A DNA stretch of 64,000 nucleotides, taken from contig JAOVFP010000011.1 in the NCBI GenBank assembly GCA_025738555.1, positions 3,534,001-3,598,000 on the forward strand. The letters run 5' to 3'. The position numbers and the translations under genes are program-made. Each line of letters starts with the position of its first letter. Position 1 is the stretch's first letter. This DNA comes from Cyathus striatus (lineage: Eukaryota > Basidiomycota > Agaricomycetes > Agaricales > Nidulariaceae). This document shows, one piece after another, positions 13,012 through 23,219 of the stretch. The notes beneath the pieces are model-generated. The model was not told the origin of the DNA. It saw nothing but the letters and a program-made list of their open reading frames with translations, and ran no database searches.

Positions 13012-14418
13012 TTAAGAAATAGGAGTAGGGCCAGGCTTATCCGGATAGTGGGAGTGGAACTCTTTGATGATATCCATAGCGTGTTCCAGTTCTGTGGCCG
13101 GAAGCCATGAGAACTCTTCATCATTCCCTTCATACCCTAGCCAGCATATGTAGTACCTCAGTTTGCAATGCAAATGACGATCCAGTTTAGAGTCCAAGAT
13201 TTCCGAGACCTCATATTCAATATCACCATCAACCTGGACAGGTGGTGGTGGAGGAATAATGCGATCTGGAATAGTATTTTCAGTATTGGGTTCAAGCATG
13301 GATACATGGAATACTGGGTGGACTGCGCAAAATTGTTCTGGAAGGCGCAAGGTACGCGAATGCAATCCGGCAAGTGTGATGACTTCAAAAGGTCCTAGGA
13401 ACTTTTCTGCAAGTTTCCGGGATGGCCAGGTTGTCCGGAAGTACTCAGCTTTGACATATACCTTTGTCCCGACGGGGAATGCAGGTGCGGGTTTGCGATG
13501 CACATCAGCAGGTGCTTGGTAATGTTTCTGCGCACTGAGTATTTCAGTCCGAAGCATCTCATGAAGTTCCTCGAAGTTTACTGCGAAGTGCTGGGCACAA
13601 GCAGAAGTGAGATCACGTTCCGGATGTATTGCAAGGTTTGGGTGATAACCCTTGTTTGCGTAGAATGGTGAAATTCCTGTGGTTGCACTTGGTGCATTAT
13701 TGTAAGCAAATTCAGCAAGAGGTAAGAGATCACACCAGTTATCCTGTTGGTAGTTGCAGTAGGCTCGAAGGTATTGTTCCAGAGTTTGATTTGTGTGTTC
13801 CATTTGGCCGTCACCTTCAGGATGATAACCCAAAGTGAAATGCAAAGTGATGTCGAGGGCCGTACCAAGGGAACAGAAGAAATGTGACACAAACTCAGAA
13901 CCATGATCAGAAGTGATGTGTTCTGGGACTCCGTGCTTGGAAAAGACATGAAGTACAAATAGAAGTGCAAGGTCGGAAGAAGAGCAAGTGGTATGAGTGG
14001 GAATGAAGATAGACTGCCTGGAGAAACGATCCACGATAACGAGTATAGAATCATACTTGGAAGCCGATGATTTTGGAAGTTGATCTATGAAATCCATAGA
14101 TATCAAGTGCCATGGGCATCTGGGAACCGGAAGCTGTTTCAGGGTTTCGTACGGGTGGTGGCACTGTGGTTTAGAACACATGCAAGTATTACAAGACTTA
14201 CAATAGTCCTTTACAAATGTCTGTATAAGTGGCCAAGTATATTCACGTTGAATTAGCTTGAGGGTCTTGTTCTGTCCAAGGTGTCCGGAAAGCAGATGGT
14301 CGTGTTTGTACTGTAAAACCCGAAGCCGAAGGGTTCCGGAGTCCGGAACATAGATCTGGTTATCTAGACGGAGGAAACCGTCCAGGGTTACAGTCCAACA
14401 ATTCTCAGGAGTCTGCAT
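13012..14418 (-). pseudogene. Chromovirus pol, integrase and chromodomain part
   Basis: This segment opens after the stop at 14419-14421. It has the zinc-binding HHCC region (GHLGQNKTLKL to CKSCNTCMCSKP) and the integrase core with the first Asp in SMDFIDQLP, the second in SDHGSEF (family usually SDRGSEF) and the Glu in EGDGQMEHTNQTLEQYL (family usually EGDGQTERTNQ). A GPF-type segment KFLGPFEV precedes the C-terminal chromodomain YEVSEILDSK to CWLGYEGNDEEFSWLPATELEHA. Several Arg positions have become His, Cys or Met, as expected from CG to CA or TG change. It is physically continuous with the upstream RT segment. Stops, not deletions, break it. Confidence 0.9.
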
Positions 14419-14421
14419 TCA

Positions 14422-14901
14422 GATAACTGCAACCAGGTCATTAGGGAGAGCTGATAATATATCAGTATGTAACTGTTCAATGTCCATGATGATACTAGTG
14501 TGAAGAGTGGGTACAATAAGTGATGTTGCTCGGAGAGAAGTGATAAGCTGTTCCTGTGTGAACACTGGATGATAGTTATGCGGATTGACCTTAGTGTAGT
14601 TGCTATCTCCCTCTTTAGGGTAGACGTCCCATCGTCTAGTCAGAGCATCCAGCTTTGCCCCGAGTTTTCCGGGTCAAAAGCAGATAACTAGATTGAACTG
14701 GGAAAGATACTCGGACCATCGGGCTTGTCGTCAGGATAAGATCTTGGTTGTGGAAAAGTATTCCAAGTTCTTGTGGTCTGTGACGACATCGATGGGTGAA
14801 CCGGAACCTTCCAGGTAATGACGCCAGACTTGGAATGCTTCAAAGATAGCAAGCAATTCTTTGTCATGGGTGTCATAGTTTAACTCGGGAGGTGTAAAGG
14901 T
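14422..14901 (-). pseudogene. Chromovirus pol, RNase H part with stops
   Basis: The frame continues [18 protein letters not shown], a [11 protein letters not shown] segment and [10 protein letters not shown], the RNase H signature of Ty3 elements. In-frame TGA codons are at 14902-14904, 14731-14733, 14674-14676 and 14419-14421. Each falls where Arg is expected, for example KILS-stop-RQARWSEYL, and in each a CGA to TGA change explains the stop. No frame shift was seen between RT and integrase. Confidence 0.85.
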
Positions 14902-16623
14902 TCACGAGTGGAAAGCGATAGGGTGAATCTCGCCATCATCAGAAACTATAGACAGGATAGCAGCCAACGCATAATCTGAAGCATTGGTTTCCATGATGAG
15001 CTGCTTGTTGGGAACCCAATGGGTAAGGATGGGTGCTGACATGAAAGCGGAACAGCATTTTTCCAAGTTCCATGGATTACCCTTCTGGGTAAGGCGGGTG
15101 AGTGGAACAACTATGTCAGAATAGTCGTATATAAAACGCTGATAGAAATTAGCAAACCCAAGGAAGGATTGAATGTCTTTTACTTTCCTTGGTTCAGGCC
15201 AATCTTGAATAGTCTTCACCTTTGTTGGAGACATGGTGAGACTGTTGGGCAATAGTATATATCCAAGATATTCCACAGATTCCAAGTGGAACTCACACTT
15301 ATCTGCACACATGTACAACCTGTGCTTCCGGAGTTGACGCAAAACTTCCCTGACATGTTGGCGATGTTGCACAAGGTTATCAGAGTATATAAGGATGTCA
15401 TCCAAATAAACTATGATGCACACATTGAGAAGATCTTTGAAAACGTCGTTCATGAAGCGTTGGAAACCCACAGGTGCATTGGAAAGTCTGAAGGGCATGA
15501 CTAGCCATTCAAAGGATCCATAGCGAGTCCGGAAAGCGGTTTTCCATTCATCATCCTTGGCAATGTGGACCAGGTGGTATGCATGACACAGGTCAATCTT
15601 GGTGTAGATACAGGCGCAATGGGGACTGTCGAGCAAATCTGAAATGAGTGGCAAAGGATAACAATCCTTTTTAGAAATTGCGTTCAACCCACAGAAATCC
15701 ACACAAAGCCAAAGCGATCCATCCTTCTTGCAGACAAAAAGGATGGGAGCCCCATGCAGAGAGTGCGAAGGTTGAATGAATCCGATCCGGATATGTTCAT
15801 CGATGAAATCCCGAAGAGTGGAAAGCTCAGATTGGGAAAGGGAATAGATCCGACCTATGGGAGGTGATGCACCTTCCTCTAGGTTGATCTTTAAGTCATA
15901 GGGACGATGAGGGGCAAGTGTATCTGCCCAGGACTTGCTAAATACATCAGCGAACTCGTGATACTCAGATGGTATGGAAGAGAGATCCGGAGCTTCCTCT
16001 GGATTGATGGCAGCGGTGGAAGCAACAGCACCAAGCTGGATATGGAAAGTCTGTGCTCCCTCTAAATGGCATGCACACAAGAAGGTGGCACCATTTATTA
16101 GCAAAATGCTAGGAGGAGGCGACAGAGACTCATCAGAAGTGACTGGAGATGGATCCTCAGAAGCAGAACCTGGTTCCAAGATCCCAGATTTGAGCAGAAG
16201 TTGCTCAGAAGTGTCTGGAGTCCGGAATGTTAATGAGCCCAATACCCAGTCAATCAACAGATTGAAGCGGGTGAGCCAATTGTATCCTAGGACTGCAGAA
16301 CACACGGAATCAAGAGGTGTCACATAGAGTTCAACTGTAATACATTCACCAGTAGGGAATAGTACAGGCAGTGTAACAAACTCAGTTATTACATGGTTGG
16401 TGGTGCCATCAAAAAGTCTGAGAGCGATAGGTGGGGTAGGTGAGGTAGGAATAGCATGTGTCTGAATGAAAGATGAATCCATAAAACAATGAGTAGAACC
16501 CGAATCGACTAGAGCACTATATGAAACTGTACAGGGTGTAGGGAGAGCATGGATGGTACTACAAAGCAGAATGTGAAGTGCATTGGGGTCTGAAAGAGTG
16601 GAAGCATTGAGTCTTACCTGCAT
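14902..16623 (-). pseudogene. Chromovirus pol, protease and reverse transcriptase part
   Basis: Order: aspartic protease with ALVDSGSTHCF (DSG active site), a linker, then reverse transcriptase. The fingers and palm include DFCGLNAISKKDCYPLP, KIDLCHAYHLVHI and the catalytic IVYLDDILIYS. The segment ends in LTQKGNPWNLEKCC and TNASDYALAAILS, entering RNase H. The frame is entered from gag by -1 slippage at 16689-16695; the ATG at the start of this open stretch is probably not used. Substitutions such as DFCGLN for the usual DFRGLN show Arg loss at CpG codons. The frame is open to the first stop at 14902-14904. Confidence 0.9.
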
Positions 16624-16663
16624 CAGCTGTGCACAAGGGGGAACAACGCGGTCCTTGGCTTGT

Positions 16664-16695
16664 GTGGTGTCCAGAGGACCACTCCCTATTTTTTT
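16664..16695 (-). promoter_or_regulatory. Programmed -1 ribosomal frameshift signal
   Basis: On the element strand gag ends TCA AAA AAA TAG. The heptamer A AAA AAA (16689-16695) is a canonical -1 slippery site, and slipping one base back enters the protease frame without a stop. Six bases downstream, 16682-16664 fold into a hairpin: GTGG and TCC pair with GGA and CCAC, with a 2-nt bulge and a TCT loop. Slippery site, spacer and stem fit the standard layout. Confidence 0.75.
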
Positions 16696-18197
16696 GAACC
16701 CAAAGCCGGGTTGGAAAGAGGTGTGGACCTGCGGGTCAAGGGACCCGCAGAAGCTGACATAGGAACCGAAGCAGATAATCCAGATGCCTGGGCTCTAGCC
16801 GCAGAAGAGGCAGAGTGGGGACATTCTTTGGCACGATGCCCCGGATTACCACAGAACAAGCATAGATTGTTGTCCATGCGACACTGATGTTCTTGTGGCA
16901 AGAGTTTGCCATCTTGACCAACCTTGTCATTCAATTCTGGCCTCCGTTGCTGAGGAGGCTGCGAGGAACGAGGCGGGTGACTACCAGCATGATGGGGATA
17001 GCTTGGACAGGGTGCATATTGGCCTGAAACGAGGCGGGAAGGCATCAGGGTGACTGCGGGGTGGTTTATGGGAGCTCTAGCAGAGCTCTCTGGAACCCGC
17101 AAACCCTGAGGCTGGTGGGATTCCCATGTACGCTCAGACTGGTGTTCCCAGTACCGACTATCGATCCCTTGAGCTAGTTTAATCATCCCATGCTTTGTGG
17201 TAGGTTTCCCAACATGAGAGATCTCATCCTTAATGTGACCTGGAAACCTGGAATAGAGTTGGTGGCATAAGGATTTATCATCCCAGTCGGTGTGCTGTGC
17301 AAGCCTGTTGAACTGTACAAGATATTTGGACAGTTTCTGTGAATCCTTCATAACAAGGACATCCAGATCATTCTCGGCATCCCCTTCCGGGTTCGCTAAC
17401 CCAAAGTTATCCTCTAGCATGATGACAAAAACCTCCAAAGAGTGAAGGAACTCATCATCAGCATAGGGATTGGAGAGGGTCAGCATAACAAGCTGAAGCA
17501 CAGTATCCCGAAGATATGTGAGAGCGAAGTTGACCTGGGAATGTCCATCTGAGTATTGGGAAGGATTATTCCAGAAGTAAATTTGGCATTGCATAATGAA
17601 CTGCTCCAACTTCTCAGCACTGGAACCATCAAAAGTATCTGGCTTTTGTACATTGCATTCCTGACATGATCCTGACGTACCCCGGGCAGATTCTGCAACT
17701 CTCAAGAGAGCTTCAGCAAGCTGATCTTCCCGGGAGTGGTGCGCAAGAGGTGTGCACCTGGGATTGTCAACATCATCCTCATCACCATCATCCCCTGAGT
17801 CTGAGGATGGTGGAGACGGAGGGTTGGGCTGAGAAGGAGGTGGAGGTGGTGGCCCAATGGTACCACCATCAGAACCATGACCCTCGGGAGTGTCCCAGTC
17901 TGCTGCAACTGTATTGTATGGCAGTGGGGTGCCATCCGGAGGAGCCTGAGTGGATCCGAGGTTCCCAGCTGCAGGAACGGAAAGTAGCTGAGTGGAAGTC
18001 AAGGGTGGACCCAGGAAAGTAGCACTAGGAGGTGGTGCTGGACTGGGTGTAACCCGAGACAGTGTAGAAGGTAGAGAACCTGAAGTACTCCTTGGAGGCT
18101 GTTGCCTTGTAGCTGCACTGGTGGCATGAGCACCCACAGCATTGGTATGACTAGCAGTATGCGCTGTGCGAGTAACTGAAGTTCCAGTTGGAGCCAT
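16686..18197 (-). CDS. gag: Chromovirus Gag
   Basis: This 503-residue open frame starts with ATG only 36 nt inside the 5' LTR. The first 180 residues are rich in Ser, Thr, Pro and Gly with an acidic stretch (DSGDDGDEDD). Then comes a retrotransposon gag capsid region (PDTFDGSSAEKLEQFIMQC, AEKL-type motif, TYLRDTVLQ). Near residue 450 a CCHC zinc knuckle, CLFCGNPGHRAKEC, binds nucleic acid. The frame is intact and ends at TAG immediately after the frameshift heptamer. This is the only undamaged ORF of the element. Gag forms the virus-like particle in the cytoplasm. Confidence 0.9.
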   Translation of the reverse strand: MAPTGTSVTRTAHTASHTNAVGAHATSAATRQQPPRSTSGSLPSTLSRVTPSPAPPPSATFLGPPLTSTQLLSVPAAGNLGSTQAPPDGTPLPYNTVAADWDTPEGHGSDGGTIGPPPPPPSQPNPPSPPSSDSGDDGDEDDVDNPRCTPLAHHSREDQLAEALLRVAESARGTSGSCQECNVQKPDTFDGSSAEKLEQFIMQCQIYFWNNPSQYSDGHSQVNFALTYLRDTVLQLVMLTLSNPYADDEFLHSLEVFVIMLEDNFGLANPEGDAENDLDVLVMKDSQKLSKYLVQFNRLAQHTDWDDKSLCHQLYSRFPGHIKDEISHVGKPTTKHGMIKLAQGIDSRYWEHQSERTWESHQPQGLRVPESSARAPINHPAVTLMPSRLVSGQYAPCPSYPHHAGSHPPRSSQPPQQRRPELNDKVGQDGKLLPQEHQCRMDNNLCLFCGNPGHRAKECPHSASSAARAQASGLSASVPMSASAGPLTRRSTPLSNPALGSKK

Positions 18198-18220
18198 GAT
18201 AGAGAGATATCCAAGGTATA

Positions 18221-18231
18221 AGTATTCATAT
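18221..18231 (-). promoter_or_regulatory. Self-primer binding site (Tf1/sushi type)
   Basis: Two bases inside the 5' LTR the element strand reads ATATGAATACT, the 11-nt complement of AGTATTCATAT, which begins at the predicted transcript start in the LTR. A tRNA-type primer site (TGG...) is absent at this place. Confidence 0.7.
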
Positions 18232-18233
18232 AC

Positions 18234-18988
18234 TGTTATGTACCGATTCCCTTCCTACTGGGAAATGAATGCAAAGACACCTGGAGGGCATGGGAGAACT
18301 ATAACGGAAACCCGAAGTGAGTATGGGTACGGGAACGAGAGTGGAAGTGTGGAAGTGAACTGTGGCTTCAGTGTATGTGCTGCGCTGCCTGGATATCCCC
18401 AGGGAATGGTTCTTATTTCGAGGAAGACAATATTCAACAGAGGAAGATGTTCCAGAGTATAAGAGAGAGCTTCGCCACTACACTAGGCAGTGGGAGAGAA
18501 ACCTGAAGGAAAACCCAGAGTGGGTTTTGGAACTTAGAGTAGGAAGAAAGTGTACAGAGTTGATACGAATACTGAAGACTACCTAGTACATTTAGAAGAC
18601 TATTTATATGTACTAGTAAGATGTAGATACTAATCTGGAGACTGAATGCTAAGTGTAAGTAAATGAAATAAAGACTGGGCAAAGAGGAGTAGTGGCACAA
18701 ATGACATGCTCAGAATGAAGAATAAGAAACTAAACTACATTGACCATAATGAAACATACAAGTGAGAATGGAAGAGTGGAGTAATGGTATAATGACGCGG
18801 TGAGGCCATCATAAGAGAAACTATGTATCCGGGATACCCGATAGAAAACCCGATGGGTTCTAGGTACATTCCCGGGCAGGAACGTAGGGAAGTATAAACC
18901 CGAAGCAGGTACGTTCCGGGAATGGACTGGGTATGTTAGACAGTCACGTGGGAACGTTGGCATGATGTATCCGGACATGGATATAACA
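18234..18988 (-). repeat. 5' LTR of the chromovirus
   Basis: 755 bp, beginning and ending with the TG/CA inverted dinucleotides. In element orientation U3 runs from 18988 to about 18574 and contains TATAAATA (18608-18601). The predicted R start AGTATTCGTAT is at 18573-18563, about 35 nt downstream of the TATA box. Confidence 0.95.
18563..18608 (-). promoter_or_regulatory. LTR TATA box and predicted transcription start
   Basis: TATAAATA on the element strand at 18608-18601 is followed after about 28 nt by AGTATTCGTAT (18573-18563), the sequence complementary to the primer site. Its position at a normal TATA-to-start distance supports it as the RNA 5' end. Confidence 0.6.
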
Positions 18989-19999
18989 AGTGTATAGTAT
19001 GTGCAAACTTCAGTTACAGCACCTTCTATCAAACTCATTTTCCCCTTTGTCTCTTCTCTTTGTTCCAAATATGTTCCAAAAGAAGTCAACATAACTGATG
19101 AGGTGCACCAGAGCAACTACTTGGTAACATTTCCTCAAGTATTGATTAAGTGATGTTAGAACAAGTTACAACTATTAATAAATGTTCCAAACTAGTACTA
19201 TAAACACACTGGCATTATTCACTTCTAGTTATTAATAATCACACCATCACAACACCTCCTTAATGAGCTACCTCAGTTTTACCTTTGTTTTAAATCTATT
19301 CCACAGCCATCATGAACCAGCTTAAGTTGTGTGACATACACGTGCCTGATGCAGAATAGGACAGACAACATGACAGGCCAAAAGACAGCCAAAACTGGAC
19401 AGCCAAAAGCCCACCGTGTGAGGGTGTGGAGGATCACCGTGCGTATGGCGGGCACTACCGATACCCCCAAACGGAATTCCACGTGTCTCCAACAGCGTAA
19501 CCAGAAACTTAAAGAGGCCAGCACAACCCGCTGTCCCGCAGTGCCACATTCATCGCCGAGTAAGGCTCTGCTGCTCTGTAGACACCAGAAAGAGCATGCG
19601 ACCCCATAATACAAAATGCAGTGACAGCGAGTGGTGTCACTGGAGAACATCAATCACCGTCATGCAGCTCATAAAATAATCAACAGAAGACCTTGTCATG
19701 TAGCTGCAATATGCTGTCTGGCTCCTCTCTGCAGATCAAGTGAAGGGTGTCCCGTCGCCTCTGCGTAAATACAACAACCTACACCGCAAACACATCAGAG
19801 TAACGAGCCAGTGGTAAATGAAATCGCAAATGAAGTAAGCCATCCACCAGCATTACCAGAACCCATACACCCCACCAGCTGCATCCATCGTCGCACAACT
19901 GCTCGATCATTCAAGGCCGCGAACAGCGCTAACATGAAAAACGATGCCTCTACCCCACCACCGATGACCATCACAGAAAACCTAACCATCACTACTCAC

Positions 20000-20211
20000 C
20001 GATAGCCTTAGAATACAAATCCACAGCCTCTCCATACCTCCCTGTCTTGAAAGCGACATTTCCCTGCTCCTTGATCAAATCGGCCTGCTTCGCCTTATCT
20101 TCCGGCGTTTGCGGCTGCTCCGCATGCACAGGCGAAGCAGGTGTCGAAGCAGGTGCTGAGGCAGGCGACGAAGTGCCATTCGTCGTCGGTTGTGGCGCAG
20201 GCTTCGACGAT
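20000..20211 (-). pseudogene. TPR/J co-chaperone copy A, exon before long intron
   Basis: Minus-strand frame: SSKPAPQPTTNGTSS, a low-complexity SPASAPASTPASP linker, then AEQPQTPEDKAKQADLIKEQGNVAFK and YGEAVDLYSKAI, the first TPR motif. It begins after an acceptor ending GTGATAG (20212-20218) and ends at the donor GTGAGTAG. The reading phase joins exactly to DLNPTE 9.2 kb away. No lesion was seen inside this exon. Fragments of it recur at 55267-55345 and 60270-60345. Confidence 0.8.
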
Positions 20212-20283
20212 CTATCACAATGAAACGCAGTAAATCAGCAACTCGAGTCAAAAAGCGTAGAAAAAGACAGATATCACACTCAC

Positions 20284-20345
20284 CCAACCTCTTGTCCATT
20301 CACCTTCTCAGTGATCCTATTGGGAGACGCATTCCGACCAACAAT
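20284..20345 (-). pseudogene. TPR/J co-chaperone copy A, upstream exon fragment
   Basis: The frame reads IVGRNASPNRITEKVNGQEVG and is joined through a 72-nt intron (20283-20212, GTGAGTGT to TGATAG) to the SSKPAPQ exon in phase. Its 5' side is cut by an inverted-repeat element. Confidence 0.6.
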
Positions 20346-21080
20346 ATTAGGGGAGTTCAAAGTTGATCAAATCGTAGCGCCAAGACCTGTTACCATATCG
20401 TGTGAACAGCTTGTCGTAACTTCCAATTTTGACACCCCCAGTTTTGCCAGCTTCACAACGATATGCGAGGATATGCGCTGCCGTCTAGATATGTCGGGGA
20501 TCGAATTACACTGACGCCATTTTTGTCCATCAGCAGTTCATGCTGTACTTACATATATTTCTTTTATAATTAAGGGTAACTTAACTGCACAAACCACGAA
20601 CTTATGGGGGATAGTAAGGGTTTTATAACCATAGCTTAACTTTGAGGCCTCGAAACAGACTGTAGTGATACTGATAGACTATAGTACACAATGTAACATT
20701 AAATTGTCTACTTAATGTAGATACAATATATATTAATATTATTATCAGTGCCTTCTAAGCATGTACTCAAATAGCTCACTTGTATGTCTGCTCAGTCAAA
20801 TTGCAGGTTAAGATAGGCATGCATATGTGACTTAAGAGCTAATGCAAAACCATCATCAGTGTCGGATACTTATACGGAGCTTGATCCTGCGCCAGCTGGC
20901 TGCAGGACAGCCGCAATATATTAAAGGTCCGACAAATTTTGCCGAGCGCTCCAAAAGGCGCGCGTGACGATACGAGCTCAAAGCAACAGTTTTGATGTGC
21001 ATTGGTATCGTGGGAAGTCGATCACGTAGCGCCATCAGCTCGTATCGTACCGCGTAACGTCAACTTTGAACACCCCTAAT
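20346..21080. mobile_element. Small inverted-repeat element inside copy A
   Basis: The ends 20346-20366 and 21060-21080 are inverted copies of ATTAGGGGNGTTCAAAGTTGA with one mismatch. The 735-bp segment has no coding capacity. The related copy at 60480-60700 reads across the same place without it. It is probably a non-autonomous DNA element; no clean target duplication was found. Confidence 0.5.
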
Positions 21081-21330
21081 TTCGGGAGAAACCTCAATCG
21101 CCACTGGTTGAGCCTGAACAGCACTAGCTCTCTTCTTCGCAGCGGCGGCCTGCGATTTTCCCTTTTTTTATGGGCATGTCCTCGAATGAGCGCTTCGTTT
21201 TGTTGGTGGGTTTTGCGTAGAAATGCTGGGTGTCCCGGTCTTGGGCGAGTACAAAGTCTAGAAATGGAGAGGGGGGGGGAAGGGGGTGAATCCGTCGACG
21301 GTGGACGGGACGCGCGAGCTCTTGCAGAGG
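21081..21330 (-). pseudogene. TPR/J co-chaperone copy A, 5' coding remnant
   Basis: Minus-strand protein-like text QDRDTQHFYAKPTNKTKRSFED is followed, after a frame change, by QAAAAKKRASAVQAQPVAIEVSPE, leading to the element boundary. The nucleotide sequence corresponds to 60480-60700 in copy G. The start codon could not be fixed. Confidence 0.4.
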
Positions 21331-21576
21331 AATGGCTAAGGAGCATAGTCGATACGATCAGTACTCAGTACTTCGTCGGGTGGTTACTACACGCCACATG
21401 GCCTTGCAATTGGGTGTCGACAGCATGGAGGATGGCATCGAGGTGCCGCAACCGGCTTTTGATTACGTAACTCCACTTCGTCGGCGCTGTTTATTCCTCA
21501 GCGCAATCTCAACGCGTCTTCTTACTCAATCACAGATCACCGTGAACCAACTTATGTCAGTGAGGGACTCCGTTGG

Positions 21577-21577
<1 letters not shown>

Positions 21578-21623
<46 letters not shown>
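21578..21623. repeat. CT dinucleotide microsatellite
   Basis: An uninterrupted (CT)n tract of about 44 bases. Confidence 0.95.
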
Positions 21624-21626
<3 letters not shown>

Positions 21627-22369
21627 TTCCTCTGCGTACCAGTGATCTCTACAGTCCTTCAAGCCACGGCGCTCTGGTGCTTGATACTAGAGGAACACCG
21701 AATAACATTAGACATCGAACCAGAGCACTGAGCAGACCTATGTCAGCGACAGGATGTACCACTTGACGTCTACCTGCCAACCTTTTAAGCTTGAAGTTGC
21801 AAGAGACGGAGGGTCATACCCAGACCTAGGTGAAATGCCAGAGGCTCCGCTGCCTGGTCTGCGTAGAGGGTTATGTCAAGGTTTACGATGGGATAGGATG
21901 GTTACTGCGTATGTCTTCGCTTTTTTTGTGTTTACTCTCTGCTATTGTCCACTAAGCTGACGTTTCTCTGCAGCAACAGAATGCTTAACCAATTTTCCTG
22001 TTGTCATCCGCCGTCTCTCCGTGATGGATGCCAGTGAACTCTTGCACTGTTGCAACACCTCGCCTCCACTATTTTTGACCTCAGGCATGTCGTGGCTTAA
22101 CAAGTGATTAAGCGCGCAAAGACGGGAAGAGACAGCAGAAGAGTGACGTAGCTTCCAAACTCATCAAGCAGGGAGTTGTCATTGTCCGACGCGCTGGCAG
22201 GGGTTGAGGTGCGAGGGGAGGGATGGTAATGAAGTTCGAGCTGAGTTGCTGCGTTTCGTAAGGTCAGTTTACGTTGCGTTCCCTTAGGCCTTATGTGCGC
22301 TTGCTTCTTCGAGCTCTTTGAAACGTTTCTACTTGTACCCGTTTACATGCGCTTTCCGCCTCTGGGCTT

Positions 22370-23030
22370 GCTGGCATTGTACTGCAAAGCCCGGTATGGC
22401 TGACATGGCCTCTATCAAGAGCTAGCGCTTCGTCAACCACATGCATCTCACACAGGCATTATCGAGTACTGGAACGGCACCGGTCCTGGTCTTTTTACTG
22501 AGACCAGGAACGTATACGCTGGTGTTACTCAAGGTCTCGATATGGGTTCTTGCATCTATTAGCTGCCTCGTTGCATAGGTTTCCACTCTGCCTTCTTGAT
22601 ATATCGCACTTTCGCCACCTCTTTCTACCTTTTCACCCGCTCTTTATAACCTTGTTCATCTTCTTTCCGCAGACCTCATCGAACCCCCGCCCGACTCTCC
22701 TTCAAGCGATCCCGCGCTGCACTCCCGCACTCCCTTTCAAAACAGGCCCCTCCTCTAGCTAGCACCATGGCCCTACATAATCTGCGAAACTACTCCCCAT
22801 ACTCTGCATTACGTAACATGTCCTCTTTGGAACCCGCGAACGTGCAGACGAAGCAGTTACAACCAGAGACGCCGCCGGAACTTCCGGACGCGAGGGGGAT
22901 GACAGGTTAGGGTGCAGAACCCTTGAGCTTGGATAAGTGAATGAGACGGGGAGCCCTCGAGTGGAGAGTTTTCACGGTGGAGCACATTAGAGTACTCGAG
23001 GTGAAAGGGAGGGGACTAGGATGGTAGTCA
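22370..23030 (+). pseudogene. TPR/J co-chaperone fragment, copy B1
   Basis: An acceptor-like CTTTCCGCAG ending near 22671 precedes ACCTCATCGAACCC, aligned with the DLNPTE exon start of copy A. The later segment SLEPANVQTKQLQPETPPELPD (from about 22817) matches the linker between TPR blocks and is closest to copy C at 51044-51340. The 300 bases before the acceptor match the reverse complement of 51590-51800, so intron sequence was duplicated too. Stops and shifts abolish coding. Confidence 0.6.
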
Positions 23031-23219
23031 AGTATGTTGTTTCGTTATTGTCGTGGTACCTCGCTCATGGTTCACTGTGTTTCTAGTGATGCTTTCCGTC
23101 TGGCACCTAAATACACTGATATACTCACTTTCCCCGGCTTCGTAACGAATGAATGAACGAACGAATTCTGTCTGTGCGACGTCTTGCCGTAGGAAAACTA
23201 CCGCTGCCTCATTCACCAT

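Larger units (their letters stand above)
11414..18993 (-). mobile_element. Ty3/gypsy chromovirus with target site duplication
   Basis: The element occupies 11419-18988 in minus orientation. It has two 755-bp LTRs starting TG and ending CA, and the host duplication AGTGT at 11414-11418 and 18989-18993. Inside, in element order, are a self-primer site, gag with a CCHC knuckle, a -1 frameshift site, protease, reverse transcriptase, RNase H, integrase with a C-terminal chromodomain, a spacer of about 0.8 kb and a polypurine tract. It lies in an intron of the co-chaperone pseudogene, in the same orientation as that gene. Pol carries four stop codons, so this copy is not autonomous. Chromodomain integrases typically direct insertion to heterochromatin marks. 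Confidence 0.95.
10843..19999 (-). other. 9157-nt intron of co-chaperone copy A
   Basis: The exon at 20000-20211 ends in codons for SKAI plus one base, followed on the minus strand by GTGAGTAG. The acceptor CTCCACAG lies at 10843-10850 and the next exon continues in phase as DLNPTE. Neighbouring introns are 50-72 nt. Removing the 7570-bp retrotransposon and its 5-bp duplication leaves about 1.58 kb, so the intron was already enlarged. Related copies at 22370-22670 and 51490-51900 also carry long sequence just before the same acceptor. Confidence 0.7.

Noticed and set aside
13168..16887. Several + strand frames of 60-117 codons opposite pol and gag
   Set aside because: Antisense shadows of the retroelement genes with no independent domain content.
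21332..21766. 144-codon + strand frame as a gene
   Set aside because: It spans the CT microsatellite and duplicated non-coding flank of the co-chaperone copies; no domain seen.
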